A DNA stretch of 30,985 nt from Hypholoma sublateritium FD-334 SS-4 (lineage: Eukaryota; Basidiomycota; Agaricomycetes; Agaricales; Strophariaceae), in NCBI GenBank assembly GCA_000827495.1, contig KN817602.1, forward strand, positions 14,625 through 45,609, written 5' to 3'. Both the position numbers and the translations under genes were made by a program. The notes below the pieces were generated by a model that did no database searches, had not been told where the DNA came from, and worked only from the letters and a program-made list of their open reading frames with translations. Below, piece after piece: positions 1-10,873 of the stretch (its first letter is position 1; every line of letters starts with the position of its first letter).

Positions 1-235
1 ACCAATGATAGTGATCAATTTGCAGAGTTTTTTGCCATAAAAAATATAGGATTTATCAAGGATATAAGTATACCTGGTGATTGCAAGGTGATTGTGTGGT
101 GACGGTACTGAGAATCCGACTCGGCGATTTTCGCGGGCGTCGATTGCGTGGCATGTTTGCTACGCAGGCATCCGGCCATCAGCGCATGCCGACTTTTGAG
201 TATTCAGCGCAACTCAAGCGCAACTACAAAGGTAT

Positions 236-1650
236 GTAGCTCGCGATCCGCATAATGAAAAGTAAATTTCACTCGCTCTCTGGAGGCGAGGCGCGGGAGC
301 GCGAGCTGCAATGTGGTGGAGCTGCTTGCCTCAGATTAACAGAGCGCGCGCGCCTGCTTGTATCTGAGGGAGACGTACGGCGTCCTTGAGGCCTGGATCC
401 TCAAAATTTGTATTGACTATGTAGAGGTATATAATCTAGATAAAAAGCGAGCGGTAGGGTACGTAGTCTCCTTGAGCGCGCAAAACTAACGCAGTGCGCT
501 AAAAATAGAAGGGGATTTATGGCCATACGACGTTCGCACGACGTCTTGCTCGTCGACCACGATGACGACCAGCGTCGACCGCCCCAAGAACGCCGCCATC
601 GACGACAGGACGAGGACGCCATTTGCCCAGGATCCCGGCGTCGACGCTCTTGCCGTCCCCACACACGCCGGCCACGTCATTTCCACGCTCGCTGTAGGTG
701 CGCCCGACCCCGCCTTTCGTCGCCCTCGCTCACCTGATCCCCGCAGGCTCACCGGCGCTCTCTGCGCTCTCTTCTCCGCGTATGCCCCTGAATACGCTGT
801 CTCGCTCTCCGAGGACCCCTCGGCGCCGCGCCGTCCAGCAGCCCGCGAAGCCGCCTGCACTGCGATCTCCGTACCAGAGCCAGACGCCGCTCCTGCCTCG
901 CGCGCGCTGCGCTCCTGCGTCGCCTAGCAGCGCCAGTCCAATAAACGCGACTCCCTTTGCTCTAGGTACGCCTATATCTGCCTTCCGCCGCCCCTGCTCA
1001 TCTCCGTAGGCAGCCACGCCGCCACCCAAGGCCGCCGGCCCCGCTCTCTAAGAACCCAGAAGTGCCCCGCCCTTCAGCTGTTCCCCGTCAGCGCTGCCGC
1101 CCACGATGCCTTTTGTACCCGCGATCCTGGTTCGCTTTACGTATGGCCCTGACGCCGCCGCACCCGCTCTCTAACGACCCGGCAGTTCCCCTCTCTCCAG
1201 CTGCGGCCCGCCGGTGCTGCCGCATGCGAAGCCGCCCGCACCGCGCTCTACGTACGTACGAAAGGTAGACGGACGCGCCTGCATCACCGGACGGAGCGCC
1301 TTCGCTCGCTCGAGGTGCGCCTGTCTCTGCCCGTCTTTGACTCTGCTGGCGCTTGAGGTAGCCAAGTCGCCCGCCGCGCCCTCGTCGCACCCAACCCCCC
1401 TGAGCGTGCTGCCACTCCGCGCTGCCCTCCTCCGCACCTCCGCCGCTACGTCCCTGTCACTGCGCACTCCGTCGTTCTAGATCTCTGGGCTCTCGAGGAC
1501 CCTCTTCCCGCTATCTCTACGCTGCCCCGCGCGCTGCACTCGGCGCGCCCGAACACCCGGCGCGCAGCTTGATCCAGTACGCACCCTCGAGCTCTCCGCG
1601 TCCCGCGATCCGGTGCCGTGCGCAGGATACTCGAGCTCCTGCGCACCGAG
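236..1650 (+). pseudogene. Copy 1 of the Pro/Arg/Ser-rich repeated gene family
   Basis: A member of a gene family with seven copies in this window; I do not recognise its function. A conserved start peptide, MTTSVDRPKNAAIDDRTRT, begins at 562. A 49-nt intron (698-746) has donor GTGCGC, a CTCAC branch-like site and acceptor CCGCAG; a second intron is likely at 966-1009. Splicing 562-697, 747-965 and 1010-1152 gives 165 residues before a TGA. The product is extremely rich in Pro, Arg, Ser and Ala, with no recognisable domain, signal peptide or membrane segment. Sequence similar to later exons of the family continues past the stop to about 1650, where it ends abruptly against AT-rich DNA, so this copy lacks its 3' end. 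An alternative ATG at 519 opens another frame of 72 codons that is kept in copies 2 and 5 but not elsewhere. Confidence 0.5.
428..435 (+). promoter_or_regulatory. TATA-like element upstream of family copy 1
   Basis: TATATAAT lies about 130 bp before the family start codon at 562. The surrounding sequence is repeated before copy 5 (17515-17522). Other copies keep a related AT-rich patch just before a shared TAAAATG motif, as at 5394-5420 and 23660-23690. Promoter function is inferred from position and conservation only. Confidence 0.3.
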
Positions 1651-2001
1651 GAGAGCTACGGCTATAGTGGTCAAGAGCGTTGGTATGAGTACATGCGCTT
1701 GGGAGTCGAATAATTCTTCAATTAACTCTCATTTGATAGGTTTATTTTTTTTATGAAAATTGATGCTGAATATTGACTACTCATTGGTGGCTACAACCAA
1801 TGGTCATCTAGATATATATATCTGAATAGTCGATGGATAAGTTTCTTCTGATTAATACAAGTACAGTAATAAACGTCACCATGATACCTGGTATAATACT
1901 GGTCTGACCATTGAATTCTACATAGAACACTGATCAAGCGAATGTGCGAGTATCTATCTGGTTCTGGTCGTTTTTTGCAACCTGCTTGAGATACCCTGTC
2001 A
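1651..2001. other. AT-rich non-coding stretch replacing the 3' end of copy 1
   Basis: Composition changes sharply from GC-rich repeat to AT-rich DNA. It contains a T-run near 1744-1752 and the 14-bp palindrome AGATATATATATCT at 1810-1823. No gene is visible on the plus strand. A minus-strand frame runs through it but has no supporting feature. Confidence 0.5.
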
Positions 2002-2322
2002 ATGCCGACTAACGTAGCTGATGGTACCCAAACCGATTCAATTATTGTACCAACTGATATGGAAGAGCCCCATATCATACCTAGGCATCGATGTGATGCG
2101 ATGCTAAAGCTCAACGCCTGCGGGGCATCAAGCTGAAGGCTGGAGCGCGAAGTACGCATCCTGGAGGACTCATGCGGCGGTTCCTCTAAAATAGCTTTCG
2201 CAGGGCCAAAAATTATGCGAGCAGTCCACGCCGGTATAATCGCCGTAGAGGCGATTTCAAAGGGGTACATGAGCTGTGCGCAGGCGCGCGAGTGGGGAGC
2301 GCAGAGGCGACCCGCAGAATAA
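2002..2322 (+). pseudogene. Degenerate open frame of unknown origin with one internal TGA
   Basis: Starting at ATG 2002, one frame stays open to TAA at 2320-2322 except for a single TGA at 2134-2136 (107 codons in all). The first part is acidic and polar; the second contains KIAFAGPKIMRAVHAGI and ends REWGAQRRPAE. The mixed composition is unlike the Pro/Arg/Ser-rich repeats around it and suggests a real but decayed coding sequence, perhaps a transposon or gene remnant. I cannot name a family. The overlapping minus-strand frame (1791-2396, 201 codons) is the main alternative reading. Confidence 0.3.
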
Positions 2323-3658
2323 AATGCCATAATAGGTACTGGAGGGTAGCGTACGACGTGCCGGCGGGCCGTAAGAGCAAATAGATTGGTCTTCAATCAG
2401 AGGGCACACAGACACAATCTATGGAGGAGAGGCACTGAAACGCTGTGCTCCCATTCGAAGAAGACCGCATAGAAACCCATAAACCAGTGGGTCGTCGGCA
2501 CGAGCCCCGCGTCATGCCGTCCGGGTTCGTATGTTAGGTGTGACGCGATAACGGAACTCAGAGACTTGGACGCAACGCGGTGGAAGAGTTCGCAAGGACG
2601 CACAGCTGGTAGTTAAATGCTGTATGAGCAACCTTGAACGTCGCTGCGTCGTCGCATACATTTGACGATGTGTATTGAAAGAACATATGAATTATACGTA
2701 AAACTCAGACGCCCACGAATGAACTTTGAACCGTTTCACCCACGCATCCTTTTCAGAGTTTCTCGCTATAAGAAATAAAATAGGATTTGTGGGTGGTATG
2801 TAAGGCAAACGAGCTGTAACGATCCCGGCTCAGCTTCTGAGCCTACCCAAGCGCCGGGAGGGAGCGCTCGCGTGTATGTGTCTGTGGGGGTCGCATAACG
2901 ACTGCTAATTCCACCGGATCCTTGGAATATGCGTTTTCCGGAAGGATATAAAATTATTTTTATTCGTAAAATGGGAGGCACAGGCATGCAAGTGGCGCAC
3001 AACACAAACGCCGCTATGTCCTAAAATAGAAGTAGATTGATGGCTGCCATACGACGTTCGCACGACGTTTTGTTCGTCGACCACGATGACGATCAGCGTC
3101 GGTCGCTTCAAGAACGCCGCTATCGACGACAGGACGAGGACGACATCGACCCAGACCCCCTCATTAATCATTCCCCACACACGCCGCCCACGGCACCGCC
3201 ACGCTCGCTGTAGGTGCGTCCGCCCCGCCCGACCTGATCTCCGCAGCCTCACCATCGATCTCCGCGCTCCCTTCATCGCGCACGCCCCTCAAATCGCCGG
3301 TCTCGCTCTCGGCCGTCCAGCTGTGCCCCGCCGGCGCTGCCGCCTACGAAGCCCCTTGCATCCACGATGTCGGTCCCACAGCCGCGGGCGCGCTCCTGCA
3401 TCGACGGACACAGCGCCTCTCTCTAGGTGCGCTCGCCGCTGCCCGTCGTTGAGCGCGTTGACTCTCCTAGGCAGCCACACCGCCCTCCGTGCCCTCCTCG
3501 CGCCCATCCCTCCTGTGCGTGCCGCTACTCCGCGCTGCCCTCCTCCGCAGCTCCGCCTCTACATCCGTCTCCCTCCGGACTCCGTCGTCCTCGCTCGCTG
3601 GGCTCTCGAGGACCCCGCTTCCCACGACCTGTATGCCGCCACCGCGCGCGCTGCACTC

Positions 3659-3664
3659 TGCGCG
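3659..3664. repeat. Left target-site duplication of the inverted-repeat element
   Basis: TGCGCG directly precedes the left terminus and is repeated after the right terminus at 4584-4589. Family copy 4 near 8420 shows the unoccupied form with a single TGCGCG followed by CCCGAACACC. Confidence 0.75.
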
Positions 3665-4583
3665 TATGGCATGGTATTCGCACAAAAATTCCCACAGCCC
3701 CGCGCGTTTGATGGGAGGCCCCGCGCGCGCCCCGGGAAGACTACTTATATTGAAACACTATATTCTAGTGTTTATAGCGTACTTGTTTGTATCTAAACAT
3801 CACAAATACTCATTTTCTGACCTCTTCGCAGCCATAAGTAAACCAGCAGCATCGTCGAGGTGAATCACGTGACTACCCAGAGCTCGCACTGCACGGCCCC
3901 GCACGGCTCCCACTCACATCATGGAAAGACTTGTCCCAAAAACGATATTATTCCGATGGTGAAAGATGAATATTACATCGTTGAAGCTNTAAAATGGTTA
4001 TTGGTTGACATAAGTAGATAATTGCTTGACTGTACATCTGATGTCTGCAATGATCCCTGCGGCGCCCTGTATCCCACCGAAAAGCATTGAATTAATAAAT
4101 AGATCCGAGAATACTGATTGTCGTAATCATGACTGGTGACTAGCGATACAAAAATTCACGTATTGAAGCCAGCGTCGTCTAAAACGGAGCAAAGGCACAT
4201 TATCCTAAGCTTTGAGCTCCTTGATTTGCACTGAATATCTGTTAATAAATAAACTCTACACGAATACAAACACCATGTCTGTCTATTGCAGGCTTGTTGA
4301 GTAACAATGCGCTTGAAGTTTGAACACAGCAATCATAATTCCAAGTCGCGCTGCGCAGGCGCGTAGCGCGACGACATCACGTGATTTCTTCACCAAAGCT
4401 TCTACCTATCTTAGGCTAGAGAAAATAGTAGGAAACATATGTTTGTGTCGTTTAGATACAATATAGTAGGGTAGAGGCACTAAGATATGGAATTTTAACT
4501 AGGGTTTATTTACTGAACCGCGCGCGGGGCATCCCATCAAACGCGCGGGGCTGTGGGAATTTTTGTGCGAATACCATGCCATA
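3665..4583. mobile_element. Non-autonomous terminal-inverted-repeat transposon, 919 bp
   Basis: The ends are perfect inverted repeats over 52 bp, starting TATGGCATGGTATTCGCACA at 3665 and as its reverse complement ending at 4583. They extend to 65 bp with one mismatch (3665-3729 and 4519-4583), and weaker inverted similarity continues inward: a GTATCTAAAC motif near 3790 and 4450, and TCACGTGA near 3866 and 4378. It is flanked by a 6-bp duplication, TGCGCG. The interior is AT-rich and holds no open frame long enough for a transposase, so it would need one in trans. A small hairpin, AAACACTA/TAGTGTTT, lies at 3753-3773. The superfamily is not clear: a TA target as in Tc1/mariner is ruled out by the empty-site comparison. 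One N occurs at 3989. Confidence 0.8.
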
Positions 4584-4589
4584 TGCGCG
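4584..4589. repeat. Right target-site duplication of the inverted-repeat element
   Basis: TGCGCG immediately follows the right terminus. Removing the element and one of the two duplications restores the uninterrupted family sequence CACTC-TGCGCG-CCCGAAC. Confidence 0.75.
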
Positions 4590-5190
4590 CCCGAACACCC
4601 CGCGCGCAGCTTGATCCCATACGCACCCTCGAACTCTCCGCGTCCCGCGGCCCGCCGCCGCGCTCTCTGCACTCGAGCTTGTACGCACCGTCTCCATCCG
4701 CCCCATCCTCCATATCCTGACTCACCGACCTCACTAATTCCTCTCGGCCATGCCGACGCTTGTTCTGCCCCGCGCTCCACGCCCACTACATCGGTTCTCT
4801 AGCTCGCCCACCGCGCTGCCTCCCGCCACCAGCCGCCGTCCGCCGCCGCCCGTGCTGCACTCCGCCGTCTCCCACGTCTGCCCATACGTACTCATACCGC
4901 CCACGCACAGCACGCTGACTACCACGAACTCAAGCCCCTCGCCATCCGCGGGCATATCCTCCGCGCCAGCGCCGTCAACACCGCCAACATTTCCGCGTTT
5001 CTCGACTCGCTAGCTGCGCTGTTGCTGTCGCCGCCGTCTCCCGCGACTCCCTCTACGCGCCGGAAGGTATCGACATCCACTCGTTGCTGCGCGCGACTCC
5101 GCTTCGCGCCGTCCTCTGCATATCTATCTGCAGATTTTGGTGAGTGCGCTCTATGCAGCACCTTCCGTGCTTGCTGACGCACGCAGAAGC

Positions 5191-7262
5191 AGGCCATTAA
5201 AGTGACTTTCTCTCGCTCTTTGGACGCGAAGCGCGGCAATGATGCCAGACGGCGTCCTTGTTGTTGAGCGCATCTACGTATTATGAAAAACATTACACTT
5301 GCTGCTAAGCGCCGGAAGCAAGCGCGCGCGTGTATACGTCTGACGGCATTGCATCTCAACGTTGAAGCCCTCCGTATTTGTATTTCCTAGAAGTATATAA
5401 CGTGATTTTATTTGTAAAATGCGAGCACGTAGTCTCTTGTTTGCAACCCGAAAGCGCGCTAAGAATAGAACGTGGACCGCTGTCGTAGGCCGCATCATTC
5501 GCACGACGTCGACCACGATGACGACCAGCGTCGACCGTCCCAAAGACGCCGCCATCGACGACAGGACGAGGACAACAGCAGCCCAGGACCCCGGCGTCGG
5601 TGCTCTCGGCTTCCCCCACACACGCCGTCCACGTCATGTAGGTGCGCCCGCCTCGCCCTTCGTCGCCTCCGCTGACCGGAACCACACAGGCTCCAACATC
5701 GCTCTTTGCGCTCTCTTCGTCGCGCACGCACCCGAAGCCGCCGGCGCCGTTCTCTAAGAACCCAGAAGCACCCCGCCCTTCAGCTGTTCCCCGCCAGCGA
5801 GGCCGCCCAAGATGCGTCCTGCATCCGCGATGTTGGTACCAGACGCCTCACGCGCAGCGCGCTCCTGCATCGACGGACACAGCGCCTCTCTCTAGGTGCG
5901 GTCGCCGATACCCGTCGTTGACTCCGCTGACTTCCATAGGCAGCCACACCGCCCTCCGCGCCCTCCTCGCGCCCATCCCCCCCACGCGTGCCGCTGCTCC
6001 GCGCCGGCGTCCTACGCAGCTCCGCCGCTACATCCCTCTCTCCGAAGACACCGTGATCTCTACGCAGCGGCGGTGCGCTATGCGCTCTGCGTGCCCCAGC
6101 TCCCGCGCACGGTCACCTCCGTCGACCCCGCCCTCGCCATCGTCACCCGCCGACCTCGCTGATTTTCCCAAGCCATACCCCCGCGCACTCAACCCCCCTG
6201 CGCGGGCCGCCACTCCGCGCCGCCCTCCTACGCACTTCCGTTGCTGCATCCCTTTCCCCGCGGACTCCGTCATCCTCGCTCGCTGGGCTCTTGGGCACCG
6301 TATGCCGTCGCCGCGCGATCTGCACTCTGTGCGCCTGAATACCCGGCACGCAGGACCCTCGACCCCGTACGAACCGTCGCCGCCATCCACCCCGTCCTCG
6401 ATATCTTCACCCACCGACCTCCCTAATTCCTCTCAGCCTCGTCGACAGTCGCTCCGCCCCGCGCTCCACGCCCACTACACCGGTTCCTTAGCTCGCCCAC
6501 TGCCACCCGCCGCCGTCCGCTGCTGCCCGAGCTGCACCCCGCCGTCTCCCACGCCCACCTCCATGCCCTCCTCCCGCCCACGGCCAGTGCGCTGACTATC
6601 ACGAACGCAAGTCCGCGCCATCTGCGGACATATCCTCCGAGTCCGCGTCGAAAACTGGGAACGGCGCGCTCTGGCGCTCAGGTACCGCCGCGCATCTCGA
6701 CTTGCTGGCTGCGCGCTGCTGCTGCTGCTGCTGCTGCTGCCGTCCGTGATGCCCCCTGCGCGCCTGAAGGAGTCGATATCGACCTGTTTCAGCGTCGCAG
6801 CGGAATCTGCATATCGATCCGTGGAAACCGGTAAGTTCGCGCTGTGTATGCGCCTGCTGTTCTTGCTGACGCTCGCAGACGTAGGCCATCCCGTCCCTGC
6901 TGAGGCCCAGCCCACTGCATAAGCACGCGACCCCCCCGGAATGCGCGACGATGCGTGCCCGGACTCCCAAATGGCAGATAGGATGTAACGCGAGCTGGGA
7001 CGGTGCACGCTGAACCTTGGCGCGGGCGGTATTGTCGTAATGGACCTATCACTCGTTCCGGACGCGACGCCCGAAGGAGGCGATGTACGAACACACCTTA
7101 TCCGGGCGCCGCCGCCGCCGATATCGCGAATGCCTGTCCAATTTGGCTCCACCGCACGTACACTGTCGCGCGCCGCACGCGCCGCCAGCCAACGCTGCCG
7201 CCTCGTCCCGTTTTATTCTTATCCAGCGTTACCTGAAGTGATACAACACAAATTTATTGTAT
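5191..7262 (+). pseudogene. Copy 3 of the repeated gene family
   Basis: The family start codon is ATG 5518 (MTTSVDRPKDAAIDDRTRT). The 48-nt first intron is intact at 5642-5689 (GTGCGC donor, CTGAC branch, CACAG acceptor), but exon 2 has one extra base relative to copy 1, so the spliced frame stops at 5755-5757. The alternative frame is open from 5642 to 6595 and reads as Pro/Arg/Ser-rich sequence. A late intron at 6831-6878 (GTAAGT, CTGAC, CGCAG) matches those of copies 2 and 6. The 3' part (7040-7285) has an open frame beginning MDLSLVPDATPEGGD with a less biased composition. Probably a decayed copy. Confidence 0.45.
6716..6740 (+). repeat. CTG trinucleotide microsatellite
   Basis: Eight CTG units plus one base, in a stretch where copy 2 has a non-repetitive equivalent near 5015-5035. 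The expansion is therefore specific to copy 3. It would encode Leu, Cys or Ala runs on the plus strand, or Gln or Ser runs on the minus strand. Confidence 0.85.
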
Positions 7263-9010
7263 GTAGCTTGCGATCCGCACAATAAAGTGATTTTCTTTGG
7301 CGCTCTGGACGCGAGGCGCGGCGTCCCTTCTATTTATTGTTGAGCGCATCCGAAGTGTTGCAAACCCTTTTTTTTAAAAAAAAATCTATCTATTTTGCGC
7401 GGAGGCTGAGCCTTATGTAGGACGTCTGAGCTATCCGTAGTGTACTGGTACGTATTATGCGAAACATTATACTAGTCTGACAGCAGCACAGAAATGTAAA
7501 AATCTAAATTTATGTAATTCGCTCTTAGGGCGGGAGCGCCCGAGCTACAATGACGCCAGCCAGCTTTTCAGGCACTTTGCCCTGTCTAAGCACCGGAAGC
7601 AAGCGCGCGCGTGTACACTGTATACGTCTGAGGGCGTATCGCAACATTTAATTCCTGCGGATTCTTGTGAATTGTGTTTCCTTGACGCGTAAATTATTGT
7701 AAAATGCTAGCGCGAAGCCTCTGGACACAACCCGAAAGCGATACGCTACAAATAGAAAGTGGACTGATGTGGTAGGCCGTTCGCACGACGTCTTGTTCGT
7801 CCACCGCGATGACGACCAGCGTCGGTCACCTCAAGAACGCCGCCAACGACGACAAGACAAGGACGACATCAGCCCAGGACCCGGAGTCGGCGCTCTCGCC
7901 TTATCCGCACACACCGTCCACGTCATCGCTCGCTCGCCCTAGGTGCGCCCGCCCCGCCCTCCGTCGCCCCCGCTGACCTGATCCCTGCAGCCTCCGTCAT
8001 CGATCTCTGCGCTCTCTTCGCCGCGCACGCCCCTGATGCCTCCCTACCCGCTCTATAAAGACCCCGCAGTGCCCCGCCGTCCAGCTTTTCCACGCCGGCG
8101 GGGCCCGAGCCAGACGCCGTTCCTGCTTTGCGCGCGCTGCGCTCCTACGTCGCCTAGCAGCGCCAGTCCAGTAAACGCGACTTCCTTTGAACTAGGTACG
8201 CCCGCCGCTTCCTGGAGTCGACCTAGCTAGCTCCCTTAGGCAGCCACATCGCCCTCCACGCCTCCTCGCGCCCATCGCCCCCGCGCGTGCCGCTACTCCG
8301 CGCCGCCCTCCTACGCAGCTCCGCCGCTGCATCCCTCTCCCTACGGACTCCGTCGTCCTCGCTCTGTAGCCCCTCGAGTGCTCCGCTTTTCGCTACGAGG
8401 ACGCCGCCGCCCCATTCCCTGCGCTCTGCGCGCCCGAACACCGGCGCGCTGCTCGTTCCCGTATGCACCACCGAGCTCTCCGCGTCTAGCGACCCGCCGT
8501 CGCGTCTCTGCACTTGAGTTCATACGCACCGTCGGCGCCAACGAGCCCGTCCTCCATACTCTCACCCACCGACCTCCCTAATCCATAGCAGCCTCGTTGA
8601 CGCTCGTTACGCCCCCGCGCATACAGCAAAGACCGCCCATGCTTGGTTCCTTAGCGCTTAGCTCGCCCACCGCCGCCTCCCGCCGCCGTCCGCCAACGCC
8701 CCACCTGCACCCCGCCGTCCCCCACGTCCGCCCATACGCACTCCTACCGCCCACGCCCAGCGCGCTAACTACCACCACGAACCTAAGTCCCTCGCCTCCC
8801 GCGGACACATTCCCCCTCGCCCACGCCGTCAACGCATGACCAGGCGCACTAACGTCGTCGATAGGACACGACGGGCTAAAGCGCGCGGAGACGACGCGCC
8901 GCGCACGCGCACAGGAAAGCGTATCTCGTGAAGCCAACGGGCGAGATATACGAAGCGTATATGGCAGAGCGCGCTGGACGCGCGTGAGCCTCGCCCACTG
9001 GGCACGTTCG
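7263..9010 (+). pseudogene. Copy 4 of the repeated gene family
   Basis: The family start codon is ATG 7809 (MTTSVGHLKNAANDDKTRT). The first intron is intact in its signals (7943-7990: GTGCGC, CTGAC, CTGCAG), but exon 1 is out of phase, so the spliced frame soon stops. Exon 2 in the family frame is still readable (8036-8200, MPPYPLYKDPAVPRRPA) and ends at a GTACGC donor near 8195, as in copy 1. The 3' portion (8740-9000) is nearly identical to the end of copy 7 (24862-25125). Near 8420 it keeps the empty form of the site occupied by the transposon in copy 2. Confidence 0.45.
7368..7384. repeat. T8A9 homopolymer palindrome
   Basis: Eight T followed by nine A form a 16-bp perfect palindrome in the 5' flank of copy 4, within otherwise GC-rich repeat. 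It could be a slippage tract or a transcription-linked AT patch; nothing more can be said. Confidence 0.6.
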
Positions 9011-10873
9011 GACGCCCATGACGGATTCCGCCCCCGGCGAGCCGTTAGGGGCGCGCGCTGCCGCGCTGAGTTTCATCGGCCGGGAGGTGTACAGATGCTC
9101 ATTGGTAGGCGTGCTAGGCTTCAATCTTGCGTTTACGGTAAACAGCTGGGACTAGCGCAGGCACCTAGATAGAGGCAATCAAAATAGCGACTAACGACGC
9201 CAGATCCACATCTGACATGTGGTCGTTCATACACATTTGTACACGCGCCACGAATAGGGCCCATGTATGGAATTAAATAAATAGTATACAAAAGGGTAAA
9301 GAAATATGCGTGTGCTTCCATGATGTTCGAAAGTGATCGAGGAGGAATACGACACGCGAACGGTGCATCTTCTCCTCGTGCGCCGCCAGCGCCGAGGAAT
9401 AATGAATCTATCACGATCGCGGGCTGCGCCAAACACGAAGGCGACGGGTGCGCTGATCAAGGCGAGGAGGGAGGGAGAGGTTACGACGTGGCAGTGGTCG
9501 GCGTGCGGATCGAGTGAATAACCGGATACGCATTAGCGCAGGGGACGCACCTGGAGTATCTCCTAATGGTGAACGAGCGCGGCGAACGAGTTGAGCACGA
9601 GCCGTGCGAGGTTCGTGGCGGGCCGCGGCGGCGCGTCATTCCGGCGCTTCCGGCACTTCCCGACGTGCGACCTCTACCGCCTCCTAGCCTGTGCACCCGC
9701 TGCTTTGGTTGCACTCTACTGGCGCTCTACGACGTCTGATGGCTCTAGTAGCTATTATCGTCGATCTGCCGGTGCTCGAGCCCGAGCGAAATCGAAGATG
9801 GGACGTCGTGTCTCTGCGCTGTCATCATGTATAATTATGGAAAGTGGACCCAAAATATTACTGGGGGGACAGGTTGGCGGAGTGGGAGGTGATGTTGGCT
9901 ACAGCGAGGGCACGCAACAGTTTGCACGCGGAATGTGGGGAGGGTCCGGGGTGTCCGTGAGCGAGAGGGAGGGGTGGACAGACAGTGCGGCCGGCGAGGG
10001 CGGGAGCGTCTGTACGGCAGGAGGAGGCCGAGGACGTGCGCGAGGAGACGGGATGAGCGGCATTCTGAAGCGCTGAAGCGCTGAAGGGCTACAGATAGCG
10101 CGCTCTGCCGGCGCGCGCGGGATGGTGACGGGTGCAGCGGCGGGTGGGTTATCACCTTGTCCCAGAATCCATGTACGCTGACAACCTCGCTCTTCCGCGA
10201 TAAAGCGATTCTTTTCAAAAATTATCAGCAGTTCGCTTCCGCCGGCGTGAAAATTCCATCTCGAGGACGGTTTTATATACAGCGCGTGGGGACTGTTACA
10301 AGGTGTGCATGTCATTTTTATGTCTGTCTACATCTCGTCGATTGACGTGGTCCAGCCCGCCATGATCGTCATCACCGTATATCGCCTCTTCCTCGTCATA
10401 TGCGTATGCTTACGCGCATATAGTGCACGTCAAACCGTACGCCACCGCGCCCTGGGTGATACAGCCTACTACAGTCGCCTTTGTCACGGTGTACCAACCC
10501 AACCCCTCGAAGCGTGCGCGCTCCAGCTTCGGCCCCGTGCCGGAGCTCATCGCAAATTCTGTCGTTTCCGCGTATGCTTCCCCCACCCTGGCCGCCCACA
10601 TTACACGTAATCACACTGAATTTCCACGCAGGTTCATTCCATGCGTCCTTGCGCGACCAGTTCTCTACTCCGTCTCCGTCTCCGTGCGGCGCGCTGTACC
10701 GCACCCAAACCACACCAATATCTCATTCCCATGACACGGCACCATCTGATGGTTGACCCTACATTGACATACTGTCCTTCCATGCGGACTCCGTGCATCG
10801 TGTACCCGCTCGCCGCTCACACCATAATGCGATACCTGTGCTGGAAATTTTTTCGAAGACGCGGAAGCGTCTC
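9011..10873. other. Unit 1-specific segment without a confident gene
   Basis: In unit 2 the flanks of this segment are joined directly at about 25143-25149, so it was gained by unit 1 or lost from unit 2. It contains AT-rich DNA (9180-9310), purine-rich plus-strand DNA resembling the spacers (9890-10080), a possible TATA box TTTATATA near 10271, and a hairpin AGACGC-GGAA-GCGTCT (10857-10872) right at its right edge. Several short open frames look protein-like on both strands, but none gives a convincing spliced gene. I saw no terminal repeats or target duplication that would make it a clean insertion. Confidence 0.4.
10365..10756. other. Possible coding remnant, strand undecided
   Basis: On the plus strand a frame open from about 10365 reads FGPVPELIANSVVSAYASP and continues to a stop at 10734; a second frame ends at 10756. 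On the minus strand 10410-10601 reads MWAARVGEAYAETTEFAMSS and ends with a hydrophobic segment (VVGCITQGAVAYGL). Both have balanced composition unlike the surrounding repeats. The only intron linking the two plus frames would be 25 nt, too short for a fungal intron. I do not recognise a family. Confidence 0.2.

Larger units (their letters stand above)
2526..5190 (+). pseudogene. Copy 2 of the repeated gene family, split by a transposon
   Basis: Its 5' flank (2526-3050) is closely matched by 23261-23740 before copy 7. The family start codon is ATG 3086 (MTISVGRFKNAAIDDRTRT). The first intron is shortened to about 33 nt (3214-3246), probably disabling splicing; the frame nevertheless reads on without stops to 3796 because the DNA is stop-poor. 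The body is interrupted at 3664 by a 919-bp inverted-repeat element and resumes at 4584. A late intron with textbook signals lies at 5140-5186 (GTGAGT donor, CTGAC branch, CGCAG acceptor) and is shared with copies 3 and 6. Confidence 0.45.

Noticed and set aside
1791..2396. 201-codon minus-strand frame
   Set aside because: It overlaps the plus-strand relic at 2002-2322, which has a more natural peptide and a clear start. The minus frame has no recognisable domain. Not fully excluded.
3665..4583. Tc1/mariner-type element with TA target duplication
   Set aside because: A TA duplication would leave two TGCGCG copies at the empty site, whereas the uninterrupted paralogue has one. The 6-bp duplication explains the data better.
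6475..7152. 225-codon minus-strand frame with a poly-Ser tract
   Set aside because: It arises opposite the CTG repeat and family copy 3, and there is no equivalent in copies 2 or 6.
9227..9714. Minus-strand frames resembling exon-intron-exon (GTGCGT near 9550 to CAG near 9455)
   Set aside because: The upstream exon contains a stop and the peptide has no recognisable domain. Too weak to call a gene.
10410..10734. Two opposite-strand protein-like frames as a definite gene
   Set aside because: Neither strand gives a start and introns of plausible size; listed only as a possible remnant.
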